A DNA stretch of 64,000 nucleotides from Candidatus Nanopelagicales bacterium. GTDB lineage: Bacteria > Actinomycetota > Actinomycetes > S36-B12 > CAIYMF01. This document shows, one piece after another, positions 31,811-42,668 of this stretch. The first letter of the stretch is position 1, and each line of letters begins with the position of its first letter. The translations under genes were made by a program, and so were the position numbers. Location of the stretch: assembly GCA_017848795.1 (NCBI GenBank), contig JAFIHG010000050.1, forward strand, positions 62,001 to 126,000. Reading direction: 5' to 3'. The notes beneath the pieces were generated by a model. That model searched no databases. It was not told the origin of the DNA and worked only from the letters and a program-made list of their open reading frames with translations.

Positions 31811-32566
31811 CTACTTCACGACCACGACCCGGTCCCCGACGCGCGCCCACCGGTAGAGGAACCGCGCGTTCTCGTCGGTCTGCCGGATGCATCCGCCGCG
31901 CCCGAGCGCCAGCCCGAGCGACTCCGGTGTCTGCAGCACCGCGCCGTTGCCCCACCGCGGGATGTCGTGGAAGCCGATGGCCGCCCCGGTCACGCCGTGG
32001 GCGAACCGGACCATGTGCGCGAACGTGACCTCGGCGACCGGGTTCGACGAGGTCGGCGACTTGGAGTAGATGCGGTAGCGCCCCGGACCGGGACGGTCGG
32101 CGCGACCGGTGACCGGGTAGTCGCGCACCACGGTGCCACGGCCGTCCACGATCCAGAGGTGCTGCGCACTCGCGCCGTACACGATGCGCCGCCCGACCCC
32201 GGATCCGGCAGGGAGCGGCAGGGTCGCCGCGATGGTGGAGAGCACCTTGCGTCCGGGGGCGATGGTCTGGCCGGTCACGGTCGGGAAACGGACGCTCAGC
32301 GGAACGGCAGGACGGGCGCGCCGTGCCGCGTCCCCCGCTCGCCGGTGCGGCGTGCCGGTCCGGCTGCTCGACGTGAGCGATGCGGTCGCCCGTGCGGGCC
32401 GGGCCGCGTCATGGGTGGCAGGGGCGGCCGCGGCGGTCCGGGTGGTCGTCCCAGCGGCATCGGCCAACGCTCCGGGAGCGCCGATCGTCGCACCGCAGAC
32501 GGTCCCGGCGGCGAAGGCGCCGACGAGCACCATGAGGGCGACGGGCTGCGGGCGCACTGCTGTCAC
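31811..32566 (-). CDS. YkuD-like L,D-transpeptidase homologue with altered catalytic motif
   Basis: This 251-residue secreted protein has an N-terminal signal-like segment ('ALMVLVGAFAAGTVCGATIGA'), a Thr/Ala/Arg-rich linker and a YkuD-like C-terminal domain ('HLWIVDGRGTVVRDYPVTGR', 'TSSNPVAEVTFAHMVRFAHG'). The catalytic region reads 'IGFHDIPRWGNG' and 'GRGGCIRQTDENARFLYRW': Cys and the first His are kept, but the usual SHGC is RGGC. It may be an active variant or a partner of the adjacent transpeptidase. The start is a GTG. There is no Ig-like domain. Confidence 0.75.
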   Translation of the reverse strand: MTAVRPQPVALMVLVGAFAAGTVCGATIGAPGALADAAGTTTRTAAAAPATHDAARPARATASLTSSSRTGTPHRRAGDAARRARPAVPLSVRFPTVTGQTIAPGRKVLSTIAATLPLPAGSGVGRRIVYGASAQHLWIVDGRGTVVRDYPVTGRADRPGPGRYRIYSKSPTSSNPVAEVTFAHMVRFAHGVTGAAIGFHDIPRWGNGAVLQTPESLGLALGRGGCIRQTDENARFLYRWARVGDRVVVVK

Positions 32567-32709
32567 GACGTGCTCCTCGGGGACGCGGCTGCACCGGACG
32601 CGTGCAGCGCCCGGCGTCGGCCGCTTCCCCGCGCGTGGTCCGCGCCGCCCGACGCGCCCAGCCTGTCAAGATCCGTGTCGCGGACCGCGGCGACACGCCG
32701 GAGCGCAGC

Positions 32710-33948
32710 TCAGCCGAACAGCTCGGGCCACCCGGAGCGGAAAGGGTGGACGAACAGCCCACTGGCGAGCTTCGGTTCGAACCAGGTGGATTTGGGCGGC
32801 ATCACCTGGCCGGCGTCGGCGACGGCCAGCAGGTCCGCCGTGGGCGTGGGCGGCAGGCTGAACGCGACAGCGCTGCCGGAACGCGCGACGAGGCGCTCGA
32901 GCTCGCCGGTGCCGCGGATGCCGCCGACGAACGAGAGCCGCTCGTCGGTACGGGGATCCGCGATGCCCAGCAGCGGCGCCAGGATCCGGTCCTGCAGCAC
33001 GCTCACGTCGAGGTCGGGCAGCGTCTCCCCGCGGGCCAGCCCCGGCCGCAATTGCAGCCGGTACCACTGGCCGTCGGCGTAGAGGCCGGCCTCGTGGGGC
33101 CGCTGCGGCTCCACGGCGTGTGGCTCCAACGTGATCTCGAAGTCGGTGGGAAGCGCGCCGAGCAGCTCACCCACGGTGCGCGGGCCGAGCTCGACGACCC
33201 GGTGGTAGGCCATCACGTGCACCTGGTCGTACGGGAAGACCACCGCGAGGAACCATTGCGCGTCGGCGTCGTCGGGCCGGGTGGCAGCCACCCGGGAGGC
33301 GGCCGCGCTGCGGTGGTGCCCGTCGGCGACGTACAGCCGCGGCTGTGCGGCGAAGGCCGCGGTCAGCGCCGCCGTCGCGTCGGGCGCGGCCACCGTCCAC
33401 AGCGTGTGCTCGACACCGTCGCGGGCCGTGAAGTCCGCGGCCGGTCGGCCGCCGGTCCCGTCGGCAAGCGCGCCGGTGAGCGCCGCGGCGTCGGGTGCGA
33501 GCAGGAACACCGGCTCGTCCTGCGCCTCCAGCGCCGCGATGTGCCGTACCCGGTCCAGCTCCTTGTCCGGGCGGGTGTGCTCGTGGACCGCCACCTGGCC
33601 GCTGTCGTACGCCGCGACGCTCACGACGGCCACCACGCCGGTCTGCTCCCGACCCGCCATGCGCTGGCGGTAGACGCCGTACCTCGGGACCGGGTCCAGA
33701 CGCAGCGCACCGCGCGAGGCGAGACCCGCGAGCGCCGCGCGGCCCTGGGCGTACACCTCCGGCGCGTACGGGTCGGTCCCCTCCGGCAGGTCGATCTCGG
33801 GCCGCGACACGTGCAGGAAGCTGTCCGGGTCGTCCGCGGCGAGCGCGCGGGCCTCCGCGGTGCTGACGACGTCGTACGGCGGCGCAGCCACCCGTGCCGC
33901 GCGCTCTGCCGCCGGCCGCAACGCCCGGAACGGCCTGACCTCGACCAC
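32710..33948 (-). CDS. DUF1015 family protein
   Basis: This 412-residue cytoplasmic protein opens 'VRPFRALRPAAERAARVAAPPYDVVSTAEA', the DUF1015 signature. Other family motifs include 'SFLHVSRPEIDLPEG', 'VFLLAPDAAAL', 'LYVADGHHRSAAASRVAA' and the C-terminal 'MPPKSTWFEPKLASGLFVHPF'. The 'DGHHR' motif resembles ParB/Srx-like CTPase or kinase folds, and related proteins are named SerK-like kinases in some archaea. Activity in bacteria is not certain. The length is normal. There is no clear operon partner. Confidence 0.85.
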   Translation of the reverse strand: MVEVRPFRALRPAAERAARVAAPPYDVVSTAEARALAADDPDSFLHVSRPEIDLPEGTDPYAPEVYAQGRAALAGLASRGALRLDPVPRYGVYRQRMAGREQTGVVAVVSVAAYDSGQVAVHEHTRPDKELDRVRHIAALEAQDEPVFLLAPDAAALTGALADGTGGRPAADFTARDGVEHTLWTVAAPDATAALTAAFAAQPRLYVADGHHRSAAASRVAATRPDDADAQWFLAVVFPYDQVHVMAYHRVVELGPRTVGELLGALPTDFEITLEPHAVEPQRPHEAGLYADGQWYRLQLRPGLARGETLPDLDVSVLQDRILAPLLGIADPRTDERLSFVGGIRGTGELERLVARSGSAVAFSLPPTPTADLLAVADAGQVMPPKSTWFEPKLASGLFVHPFRSGWPELFG

Positions 33949-34067
33949 CGCATCCTCCGATCCGCCGCAGTGAATCTACGACAGCGGCGCGGCGTGCCGA
34001 CGCGCGCGGGCGGTGGCGGTCGGCCACGATCGGACCGGCGGGCGCGGTGAACGAGGGGAGGGCCGGG

Positions 34068-34592
34068 GTGAGCGACGACATCCGTACGCTGGGCCGCGCC
34101 CTGGACGGGCGCGGGGCCCGGCGCGCCCGCAACCTGCGCCGGATCGGGCTCGTCGTCATGGTGGGCCTGGTCGTGGCCTCGCTGCTCGGCGTCTTCGGTC
34201 CCAGTCAGCAGGCCACGACCAGCGCTGCCGACGGTTGGGAGCTGACGCTGACGGCGCCCTCCCGGACACGCGGCGGGCTGCCCGCACCGGTCACGATCGC
34301 GGTGCACCGCGCCGGCGGGTTCACCATGAAGACGATCACGATCCGGCTGAACCGGGCGCTGTTCGACGTCGCCGACTTCCAGACCTGGTACCCGAACCCG
34401 AGCAAGGAGACCGGAGATCCGCAGTGGGTGGAGTACGAGTTCGACAGCCCGGACGACGACACCCTGCTGATCCGGCTCGACTCCCGCATCCAGCCCAACC
34501 AGGTACCGGCGGTGCGACCGGTCACCGTCTGGCTCCGCACCGACGGCGCGCCGCCGCTGTCGGCGACGGTGGACGCGCTGGTGCTGCCGTGA
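34068..34592 (+). CDS. Single-pass membrane protein, unknown function
   Basis: This 174-residue protein has a basic N-terminal tail ('GRGARRARNLRRIG'), one membrane helix ('LVVMVGLVVASLLGVFG') and an outer beta-rich domain with 'WELTLTAPSRTRGGL', 'FTMKTITIRLNRALF', 'WYPNPSKETGDPQWVEYEF' and 'VTVWLRTDGAPPL'. I do not recognise the family. The GTG at 34068 is favoured by the GAGGGGAGG before it; an upstream GTG at 34047 lacks one. The gene is followed after about 20 bases by a DUF421 gene, so the two may be co-transcribed. Confidence 0.7.
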   Translation: MSDDIRTLGRALDGRGARRARNLRRIGLVVMVGLVVASLLGVFGPSQQATTSAADGWELTLTAPSRTRGGLPAPVTIAVHRAGGFTMKTITIRLNRALFDVADFQTWYPNPSKETGDPQWVEYEFDSPDDDTLLIRLDSRIQPNQVPAVRPVTVWLRTDGAPPLSATVDALVLP

Positions 34593-34614
34593 TGCACACC
34601 CTCCAGGAGCGGTG

Positions 34615-35055
34615 ATGGACGTCGTGCTGCGCGCCGCCGCGGTCTTCGTCCTGCTCTGGGTCGTGCTGCGCTTCAGCGGCAAGCGCGAGGTGTCCGAGCT
34701 CTCGACGTTCGAGCTGGTCGTGCTGGTCGTGCTCGGGGACCTGATCGGGCAGACCGTGATGCAGGAGGACTTCTCCTTCACCGCAGGCATGCTCGCGGTG
34801 ATCACGTTCGTGTTGCTCTCGGTCGGCGTGTCCTACCTGAGTTGGCGGTTCAACAGGCTGCGCCCGGTGTTCGAGGGCACCCCGACGGTGATTCTCAAGG
34901 ACGGCGCGGTCGACCACGACGCGCTGCGCAACGAGCGCTACCACCTCGACGACCTGCTCGAGGCCGCCCGGATGGAAGGGATCCGGGACCTGGCCGACGT
35001 GGACCTCGCGGTCCTCGAGATCGACGGCAAGGTCTCGTTCTTCACCAGGCACTGA
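34615..35055 (+). CDS. DUF421 (YetF-like) membrane protein
   Basis: This 146-residue protein has three hydrophobic helices in residues 1-80 ('VLRAAAVFVLLWVVLRFSG', 'FELVVLVVLGDLIGQTVM', 'MLAVITFVLLSVGVSYLSW') followed by a cytoplasmic domain with 'EGTPTVILKDGAVDHDALRN' and 'DDLLEAARMEGIRDLADVDL'. The GKREVSELSTFELV segment is the family signature. DUF421 proteins affect spore or envelope traits in Bacillus; the molecular role is unknown. The ATG at 34615 is preceded by AGGAG. Confidence 0.88.
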   Translation: MDVVLRAAAVFVLLWVVLRFSGKREVSELSTFELVVLVVLGDLIGQTVMQEDFSFTAGMLAVITFVLLSVGVSYLSWRFNRLRPVFEGTPTVILKDGAVDHDALRNERYHLDDLLEAARMEGIRDLADVDLAVLEIDGKVSFFTRH

Positions 35056-35093
35056 TCCACGACCAGCGGTTCGTACAGGCGTACGATGTACGG

Positions 35094-35738
35094 ATGGTCG
35101 ACCGGAGCACGTCACTGGCGCACCAGCCCTCGCTGCTCGGCGACGACGAACCGGCGCACCTGGCCCTCCCGCTGCACGCACTGCGGCGTACGACGCTCTC
35201 GGGAGGCGCGTGGGTCGACCACCTGCCGGGCTGGATCGCCGGCTCCCAGGAGGTGTTCGAACGGTTGCTGGCCGCCGTACCGTGGCGCGACGAGCAGCGC
35301 CCGATGTACGAGCGCGTGGTGACGGTGCCGCGCCTGCTGGCCTGGTACGGCGCGAGCGACCCGCTGCCCCACCCGGTGCTCGAAGCGGCGCGCGCGGAGC
35401 TGAGTCGGCACTACCTGCCCGAGCTCGGCGAGCCGCTCGCCACCGCGGGCATGTGCCTCTACCGGGACGGCCGCGACAGCGTCGCATGGCACGGCGACAC
35501 CCTGGGCCGTGGGGCGCACGACGACACGATCGTCGCGATCGTGTCGTTCGGCACGGCCCGCCCGCTGCTGCTGCGCCCGCGCGGGGGCGGCGCGAGCCTG
35601 CGCTTCGCACCGGGCCACGGTGACCTGTTCGTGATGGGCGGTTCCTGCCAGCGCACCTGGGAGCACGCCGTCCCCAAGTCGACCCGCGCCACCGGGCCCC
35701 GCATCAGCGTCCAGTTCCGCCCCGCCGGCGTCGCCTGA
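35094..35738 (+). CDS. AlkB-like 2-oxoglutarate/Fe(II) dioxygenase
   Basis: This 214-residue enzyme resembles AlkB, which removes methyl groups from damaged DNA or RNA bases by oxidation. The iron ligands are His and Asp in 'VAWHGDTLGRG' and His in 'RTWEHAVPKS'; the 2-oxoglutarate Arg pair is in 'GPRISVQFRP'. Substrate-lid residues are in 'MYERVVTVPRLLAWYG'. The ATG at 35094 has only a weak ribosome-binding site. The gene ends just before a large palindrome and faces the acyl-CoA synthetase gene. Confidence 0.88.
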   Translation: MVDRSTSLAHQPSLLGDDEPAHLALPLHALRRTTLSGGAWVDHLPGWIAGSQEVFERLLAAVPWRDEQRPMYERVVTVPRLLAWYGASDPLPHPVLEAARAELSRHYLPELGEPLATAGMCLYRDGRDSVAWHGDTLGRGAHDDTIVAIVSFGTARPLLLRPRGGGASLRFAPGHGDLFVMGGSCQRTWEHAVPKSTRATGPRISVQFRPAGVA

Positions 35739-35744
35739 CCGAAC

Positions 35745-35809
35745 CGCGTGTCCCTGCTCGAAACGTCGTTATCCGGGCCGGATAACGACGTTTCGAGCAG
35801 GGACACGCG
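35745..35809. repeat. 65-bp perfect palindrome between convergent genes
   Basis: Two 32-base arms are exact inverse complements around a single central G at 35777. The left arm begins CGCGTGTCCCTGCTCG and the right arm ends CGAGCAGGGACACGCG. It sits 6 bases after the AlkB-like gene and 8 bases before the end of the acyl-CoA synthetase gene, so it may serve as a two-way terminator. It has no T-run, and its perfect, long and partly AT-rich core (AACGTCGTTATCC) looks more like a dispersed palindromic element than a normal terminator. Confidence 0.9.
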
Positions 35810-35817
35810 AAAGTAGG

Positions 35818-37710
35818 TCAGGTGGCGTACATCTGGGAGATCTCGTCGGCGAAGTGCTCGGAGACGACCCGCCGCTTGACCTTGAGGCTGGGCGTCAGCT
35901 CCCCGTCCTCCACCGTGAGGTCGCGCGGCAGGATCCGGAACTTCTTGATCGTCTCCCAGCGGTTGAGCTCCTGGTTGAGCTGGGTCACCGCCGCGTCGAC
36001 CTCCGCCTGCACCTTGGCGTCCTGCGGCCACGCCTCCGGCCCGCCGGTGAGCGCCTCGTTCTCGGCGAACGCGCCCGTGGTGTCCGGATCCAGAGTGACC
36101 AGAACGGTGGCGTAGTTGTGGCCGTCGGCCTGCACGACGACGTTGGACAGCAGCGGGCACAGCGCCTTGAGCCGCGACTCGATCAGGCTCGGCGCGATGT
36201 ACTTGCCGCCCGACGTCTTGATCAGGTCCTTCTTCCGGTCGGTGATCAGTACGCGCCCGGCGTCGTCGATCGTCCCGATGTCACCGGTCGCGAGCCAACC
36301 GTCGGCGCTCAGCACCTCCGCGGTCTCGGTGGGCAGGTTGTGGTAGCCGCGCATGATGCCCGGACCCCGCAGCAGGATCTCGCCGTCCTCGGCGATCCGC
36401 GCCTCCGTGCCCGGCAGCGGCCACCCGACGGTGCCGACCATGTTGCGTCCCGGCCGGTTGACGATCGTGCCGGCGCTGCTCTCGGTCAGGCCGTACCCCT
36501 CGAGGATCGGCAGCCCGATCGCGGCGAACCACTCGCCGACGTCCTTGGACAGCGCGGCCGAGCCGGAGACGAAGTACTCGATGCGGCCTCCCATCCGCTC
36601 CTTGACCTTCGAGTAGACGAGCCGGTCCGCGATGCGGTACTGCACCGACAGCCACGGCGGGACCGAGCGTCCGGCAGCCTGGCGTGCCACCACCTGCTTG
36701 CCCGTACCGATGGCCCAGTTGAAGATCTTCTCCTTCAGGCCGCCCTCGGCAGCCGTCATGGACGTGATCCGGGCGTACACCTTCTCGAAGATCCGCGGGG
36801 CGCCGGCCATGAAACTGGGCTTGATCTCGGCGAGGTTGTCCACGATCTTGTCGATCCGGCCGTCGACCACCGAGGTGAAGCCGATCTGCAGCTGGCCGGA
36901 CAGCAGCACCTTCCCGAACGAGTGCGAGAGCGGCAGCCACAGGAACTGCAGGTGGTCCGGGCGGAGCACCTTGATCCCGTCGATCGCCGCCGCCTCGTAG
37001 CACCAGTTGCCGTGGGTGAGCTCGACGCCCTTGGGGCGCCCGGTGGTCCCGGACGTGTAGATCAGGGTCGCGAGCCGGTCCGGTCCGATCTGCTCGACCA
37101 CCTGCCGTACGCAGTCGGGGTGCGCGGTGAGCTCCTCCTGACCGCGGTTGCGGAGATCGTCGAGACTCATGACCCAGTCGCCTGCGCCCTGCGAGCCGGC
37201 CGGCGAGATCAGGATCACCTTCTCGACCGCCGCCAGCTGCTCGCGGTGGGCGAGCAGCTTCTCCAGCTGCACGGCGTCGTCGGCGATCACGAAGCGCGAG
37301 CCCGAGTCGGACAGGATGTACGCCACGTCCTCGGCCGCCGTCGACGGGTACACCGTGGTCGTCGCGCCACCGGCACGCATGATCGCGAGGTCGGCGATGA
37401 TCCACTCCACCGACGTCGCGCCGGCGATCGCCACCCGGTCCTCGGGCGCGAGCCCGAGCGCGAGCAGGCCGGCGGCGATCTCGTCGACCCAGGCGCCGGT
37501 CTCCGCCCAGGTCCATGACTGCCAGCCGTCACCGCGCGGGCCGCGGAACGCCTCCCGGTCCGGGGTGGCCGCGACCCGTTGCGCCAGCAGCTCCCCCAGC
37601 GAGGGCGCGATCGCGGGCAGCGGCTCGTTGCCGCGGGTGCTGCGCCCCGCGCTCTGCGCCGGCTCGGTCGCGGCCTGCACGCCGGCGGTCTCATGTCCGG
37701 TGGAGGTCAT
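35818..37710 (-). CDS. Long-chain fatty-acid-CoA ligase (AMP-binding, FadD15-like)
   Basis: This 630-residue enzyme activates fatty acids with ATP and CoA. AMP-binding motifs are intact: 'LIYTSGTTGRPKGVELTHGN', 'LPILEGYGLTESSAGTIVN', 'DGWLATGDIGTIDDAGRVLI', 'DRKKDLIKTSGGKYIAPSLIE'. The 'LPLSHSFGKVL' and 'MAGAPRIFEKVYARI' segments mark the FadD15-type long-chain group. The ATG at 37710 is preceded by AGGAG; the longer open frame upstream has no coding character. It is a single transcription unit facing the palindrome. Confidence 0.9.
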   Translation of the reverse strand: MTSTGHETAGVQAATEPAQSAGRSTRGNEPLPAIAPSLGELLAQRVAATPDREAFRGPRGDGWQSWTWAETGAWVDEIAAGLLALGLAPEDRVAIAGATSVEWIIADLAIMRAGGATTTVYPSTAAEDVAYILSDSGSRFVIADDAVQLEKLLAHREQLAAVEKVILISPAGSQGAGDWVMSLDDLRNRGQEELTAHPDCVRQVVEQIGPDRLATLIYTSGTTGRPKGVELTHGNWCYEAAAIDGIKVLRPDHLQFLWLPLSHSFGKVLLSGQLQIGFTSVVDGRIDKIVDNLAEIKPSFMAGAPRIFEKVYARITSMTAAEGGLKEKIFNWAIGTGKQVVARQAAGRSVPPWLSVQYRIADRLVYSKVKERMGGRIEYFVSGSAALSKDVGEWFAAIGLPILEGYGLTESSAGTIVNRPGRNMVGTVGWPLPGTEARIAEDGEILLRGPGIMRGYHNLPTETAEVLSADGWLATGDIGTIDDAGRVLITDRKKDLIKTSGGKYIAPSLIESRLKALCPLLSNVVVQADGHNYATVLVTLDPDTTGAFAENEALTGGPEAWPQDAKVQAEVDAAVTQLNQELNRWETIKKFRILPRDLTVEDGELTPSLKVKRRVVSEHFADEISQMYAT

Positions 37711-38013
37711 GGCTGCTGCTCCTGTCGCCCCGGCACCTGCGGTGCCGACCCCTGTCTGCCACTGCTCATGCAGCTCTCCTCCGGCAAACCTACCTTCGCC
37801 GTGCCGTCGGTCACAGGCATACGGCGGTCCTCGTGCGGCGACCCGGTCCACCGGGGTGCCGGCCGTCCGACAGTCGAACGTTTCAAGGCCCGGTACTTCT
37901 GCCATCTCGCTAAGGTCCCCGCCGGGATCTGCCGAAGAACCCTCTCGGGGTGGCTCCGCCCGCGAGCCCGCCCTGCGCCCGACCGTCGTCCGGCCGCGAG
38001 GAGCACCTCACCG
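37711..38013. other. Intergenic region, 303 bases, divergent promoters
   Basis: This is the spacer between the divergent acyl-CoA synthetase and phospholipase-like genes. An open frame crosses it but starts no recognisable protein. Ribosome-binding sites lie at both ends. No clear -10/-35 pair, operator or RNA element could be recognised. Confidence 0.4.
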
Positions 38014-39207
38014 ATGCCAGCCCACACCCAGAGGACCGACACCGTCCTGCCGACCCGCCGGGTCGTGACCGTCACGGCCACCGCGCTGTGCGCGGCCGGC
38101 CTCGTCGCGGCCGTCCTGCCCGCCCCCGACGCCCAGGCCTGGGGGAACGGCGGGGACCGCAAGGGCCCGGGCGGCACCGTCCGCAACGGGTACGGCACCC
38201 ACGACTGGATCGTCGACCAGGCGTACCGGATCGCCGGCGGCAAGGCGGGCGTCGGCGGCTGGTTCGACCCGGCCGTCGCCCGCCGCTGGAGCGGCTACCC
38301 GGACGTCTACCGCAGCGCGGCCACCAAGGGCGACCACGTGTTCAAGGAATCGGGGGGCGGGCGCGGGGCCGCGCAGAAGAGCGCCGAGTACTACGTGCGC
38401 ACCGTACGGGCCTACCAGTCGGGTGACTACCGCGACGCCAGCAAGTGGTTCGGCATCATGGCGCACTACGTCGGCGACGTGAGCATGCCCTACCACGCGA
38501 AGGCCGACTCGCGGGACAACTCTGCGACCGCACGTAGGTACGAGGTCCACACCAGCGGGCTCACCTCGCGTGCGGGTGCGGCGCACGACCTGTGCCCCAA
38601 GCCGGCATCACTGCCCCGGGTCACCGATGCGCGGCAGGTGATCTCCGACATCGCGCGGCGCTCCCGGCCGTACGCCGGCAAGCTTCGCGGGATCCTCACG
38701 TCACGCGGGCCGGGGGCCGCACGCGCCATCACCCGCAAGGTGTTGCCGCTCTCGTGCAACAGCCTCGCGTCGCTGCTGCGCAGCATCCCGCGCGCCTCCG
38801 CGATGCCGGCCCGGGTCGCACGGGTGAAGGTGCGCCTGATCCGCACCAAGGTGGTGCTGGGACGTACGCCCAAGATCGACGTGTCGGCGTTCGACAGCCG
38901 CGGCCGCCGGATCGACGGGGCCGAGGTCCGGGTGGACTGGCCGGGCACCAAGCACGACGGGCGGTTCTTCACGATGCCGAACGGGCCGAAGCGCAACCAC
39001 GGCGGGCGGGCCAGCTCGAGCGCGCAGGCCAAGGTGCATGTCACGGTGCTCGACCCGGGCGGGCCGGGCGCGCTCACCTCCAAGCGCGGCAGCCGCCTCG
39101 CGGGCCAGGCGGTGACCGTGACCAAGGGCTACCGCACGCTGTCGCTCAGCCAGCTGAAGAAGGCGCGCAAGAAGGCCCGTAAGGCCGGAAAGCCCTGGCG
39201 GCCGTAG
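38014..39207 (+). CDS. Secreted zinc-dependent phospholipase C/P1-nuclease-like protein
   Basis: This 397-residue protein has a signal peptide ('VVTVTATALCAAGLVAAVLPAPDAQA') that would be cut to leave an N-terminal Trp ('WGNGG'); in this fold the free N-terminal Trp binds zinc. Further ligands are in 'YGTHDWIVDQAYRIAG', 'ATKGDHVFKESGG' and 'FGIMAHYVGDVSMPYHA' (HxxxD). The C-terminal third is a separate Lys/Arg-rich domain ('VRLIRTKVVLGRTPKIDVSAF', final 'KKARKKARKAGKPWRP'). The zinc core suggests cleavage of phospholipids or nucleic acid. The start ATG has GAGGAG about 14 bases upstream. Confidence 0.75.
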   Translation: MPAHTQRTDTVLPTRRVVTVTATALCAAGLVAAVLPAPDAQAWGNGGDRKGPGGTVRNGYGTHDWIVDQAYRIAGGKAGVGGWFDPAVARRWSGYPDVYRSAATKGDHVFKESGGGRGAAQKSAEYYVRTVRAYQSGDYRDASKWFGIMAHYVGDVSMPYHAKADSRDNSATARRYEVHTSGLTSRAGAAHDLCPKPASLPRVTDARQVISDIARRSRPYAGKLRGILTSRGPGAARAITRKVLPLSCNSLASLLRSIPRASAMPARVARVKVRLIRTKVVLGRTPKIDVSAFDSRGRRIDGAEVRVDWPGTKHDGRFFTMPNGPKRNHGGRASSSAQAKVHVTVLDPGGPGALTSKRGSRLAGQAVTVTKGYRTLSLSQLKKARKKARKAGKPWRP

Positions 39208-41064
<1,857 letters not shown>

Positions 41065-41181
41065 GGGTGGGGGATCCTGTCGTTCGGGTACGGGCGGACG
41101 GGCGGCAACGGGTCGGCCGGCTCCGGGCGCTATCGTCCCACGTGCGCCGGGTGCGCCGACCGGTCGGCACCACCGCGCGAT

Positions 41182-41211
41182 TTGGAGCGGCACGCCGCGA
41201 CCCGGTATCGT
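41182..41211 (+). promoter_or_regulatory. Candidate promoter of rpsT
   Basis: TTGGAG (41182-41187) and TATCGT (41206-41211) are separated by 18 bases, a plausible sigma-70-type pair about 70 bases before the ribosomal protein S20 start. The GAAGG before the GTG is the likely ribosome-binding site. Confidence 0.5.
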
Positions 41212-41280
41212 CGCGGGCCGGTGTGTGCTCGTACGGCCCGCCCGCATCCGACGACCCTGACGACCAGCGAAGGCTTCCAC

Positions 41281-41550
41281 GTGGCGAACATCAAGTCGCA
41301 GATCAAGCGCAACCGGACCAACGAGAAGGCCCGGCTGCGCAACAAGTCCGTGAAGTCCTCGCTGAAGACGGCCGTACGGCGGTTCCACGAGGCCGCGGAC
41401 GCCGGCGACGTCGCCGCGGCGCAGACCGCCGCCAGCTCCGCCTGCCGCGCCCTCGACAAGGCCGCGAGCAAGGGCGTCATCCACAAGAACCAGGCCGCGA
41501 ACCGCAAGTCGGCGATCGCCTCCCGCGCGGCCACGCTCGACAAGGCCTGA
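41281..41550 (+). CDS. rpsT: 30S ribosomal protein S20
   Basis: This small basic protein of 89 residues binds 16S rRNA early in 30S assembly. '[21 protein letters not shown]' and '[19 protein letters not shown]' are S20 signatures. The start is GTG with GAAGG upstream. It lies between divergent lepA and convergent holA, the standard actinobacterial order. Confidence 0.96.
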   Translation: MANIKSQIKRNRTNEKARLRNKSVKSSLKTAVRRFHEAADAGDVAAAQTAASSACRALDKAASKGVIHKNQAANRKSAIASRAATLDKA

Positions 41551-41566
41551 TCCAGGTCCTGCCCTC

Positions 41567-42619
41567 TCAGCGCCGCCCGGTACGGGTCGCGCCGGCGATC
41601 CGCAGCAGGGTGCGTTCGAGCAGGTAGCTGCTCTGCTCGCGGTCCAGCCCCGCCTCCTGCAAGACCTTGCCGCGGGCGTCGCGTCCCTTGACCGCGGCGT
41701 CGGCGACGGCGAGGGCGCCGAACGCGCGGGCCAGCGTGGCCGGGTGCCAGCGCCCGGTCTGCTCGCGCAGCGCCCGCAGCTTCCACGGCGGGGCGCCGAC
41801 GTGGGCGGCGAGCTGGCCCTCCGCCATGCCACGCGGCGCCGACCCGTACCGGGCCAGCGACCGCAGCCCACCGGCGACCGCGGACGTGATCGCCGGACCG
41901 ATGCCCGGGTCGTTCACCAGCGCCCAGCGCGTACGGCGGACCACCTCGGCGGCGCGGCCGTCCCACACGGCGTCGCTGATGAGGTAGCCCGGCACGTCGG
42001 CGACGCCCTCGTAGTACGTCGCCACGTCCTCGGCGTCGATCTCTGTGCCCTCGACGTCGGCGGCGAGCTGCGCCACCGCCGCGGCCAGCAGCCGCAGGTC
42101 GTCACCCACCGCGGCGCGCAGCGCGCTCACCGCGTCACCAGCCGGCCGGCGCCCGTGCGCGGCGAACTCGCGCGCGACGAACTCCTCGAACGCCCGGCCC
42201 TTGGGCTTCTCGCAGGCGAGGACCGCGAAGCCGCCCTTCTTCAGCTTGTCCGCGACCCCGCGTCCCTTGACGCCCCCCGGGTGGACGACGACGAGGGTCG
42301 CGCCTTGCCCTGGCCCGCTTCGTGCCGCGTCGAGCAGCACCTCGACGACGGCCGGGTCCGCGGACTCGGCGCCGCGGCACACCACGACCGCCGCGTCGCC
42401 GAACAGGTTCGGCGAGAGCGCGGCGGCGAGGTCGCCGGCGGCCCGCTCGGAGCCGAGATCGACGTCGCGACGTTCGGTCGCCGGGTCCGCCTCGCGCGCC
42501 CGGGCGACGAGGGCGGCGACCTCCCGGTCGGCGAGGAAGTCCTCGGGTCCGAGCACCAGGACGGCAGCCGCGTTGCGCGCGTCCGGCGAGGAGGCGGGCG
42601 CGCGGCGAGTGGGTGGCAC
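41567..42619 (-). CDS. holA: DNA polymerase III subunit delta
   Basis: This clamp-loader subunit of 350 residues opens the sliding clamp. The HolA pattern is clear: '[22 protein letters not shown]', '[18 protein letters not shown]', '[21 protein letters not shown]', '[20 protein letters not shown]' and the C-terminal helix '[20 protein letters not shown]'. It is the last gene of the leftward comEA-comEC-holA run and ends 16 bases from rpsT. Confidence 0.93.
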   Translation of the reverse strand: MPPTRRAPASSPDARNAAAVLVLGPEDFLADREVAALVARAREADPATERRDVDLGSERAAGDLAAALSPNLFGDAAVVVCRGAESADPAVVEVLLDAARSGPGQGATLVVVHPGGVKGRGVADKLKKGGFAVLACEKPKGRAFEEFVAREFAAHGRRPAGDAVSALRAAVGDDLRLLAAAVAQLAADVEGTEIDAEDVATYYEGVADVPGYLISDAVWDGRAAEVVRRTRWALVNDPGIGPAITSAVAGGLRSLARYGSAPRGMAEGQLAAHVGAPPWKLRALREQTGRWHPATLARAFGALAVADAAVKGRDARGKVLQEAGLDREQSSYLLERTLLRIAGATRTGRR

Positions 42620-42668
42620 GCGGTCATCGTGCCACCCACCACCCGCAGTCCCTCGGCACCCCGGTCGC

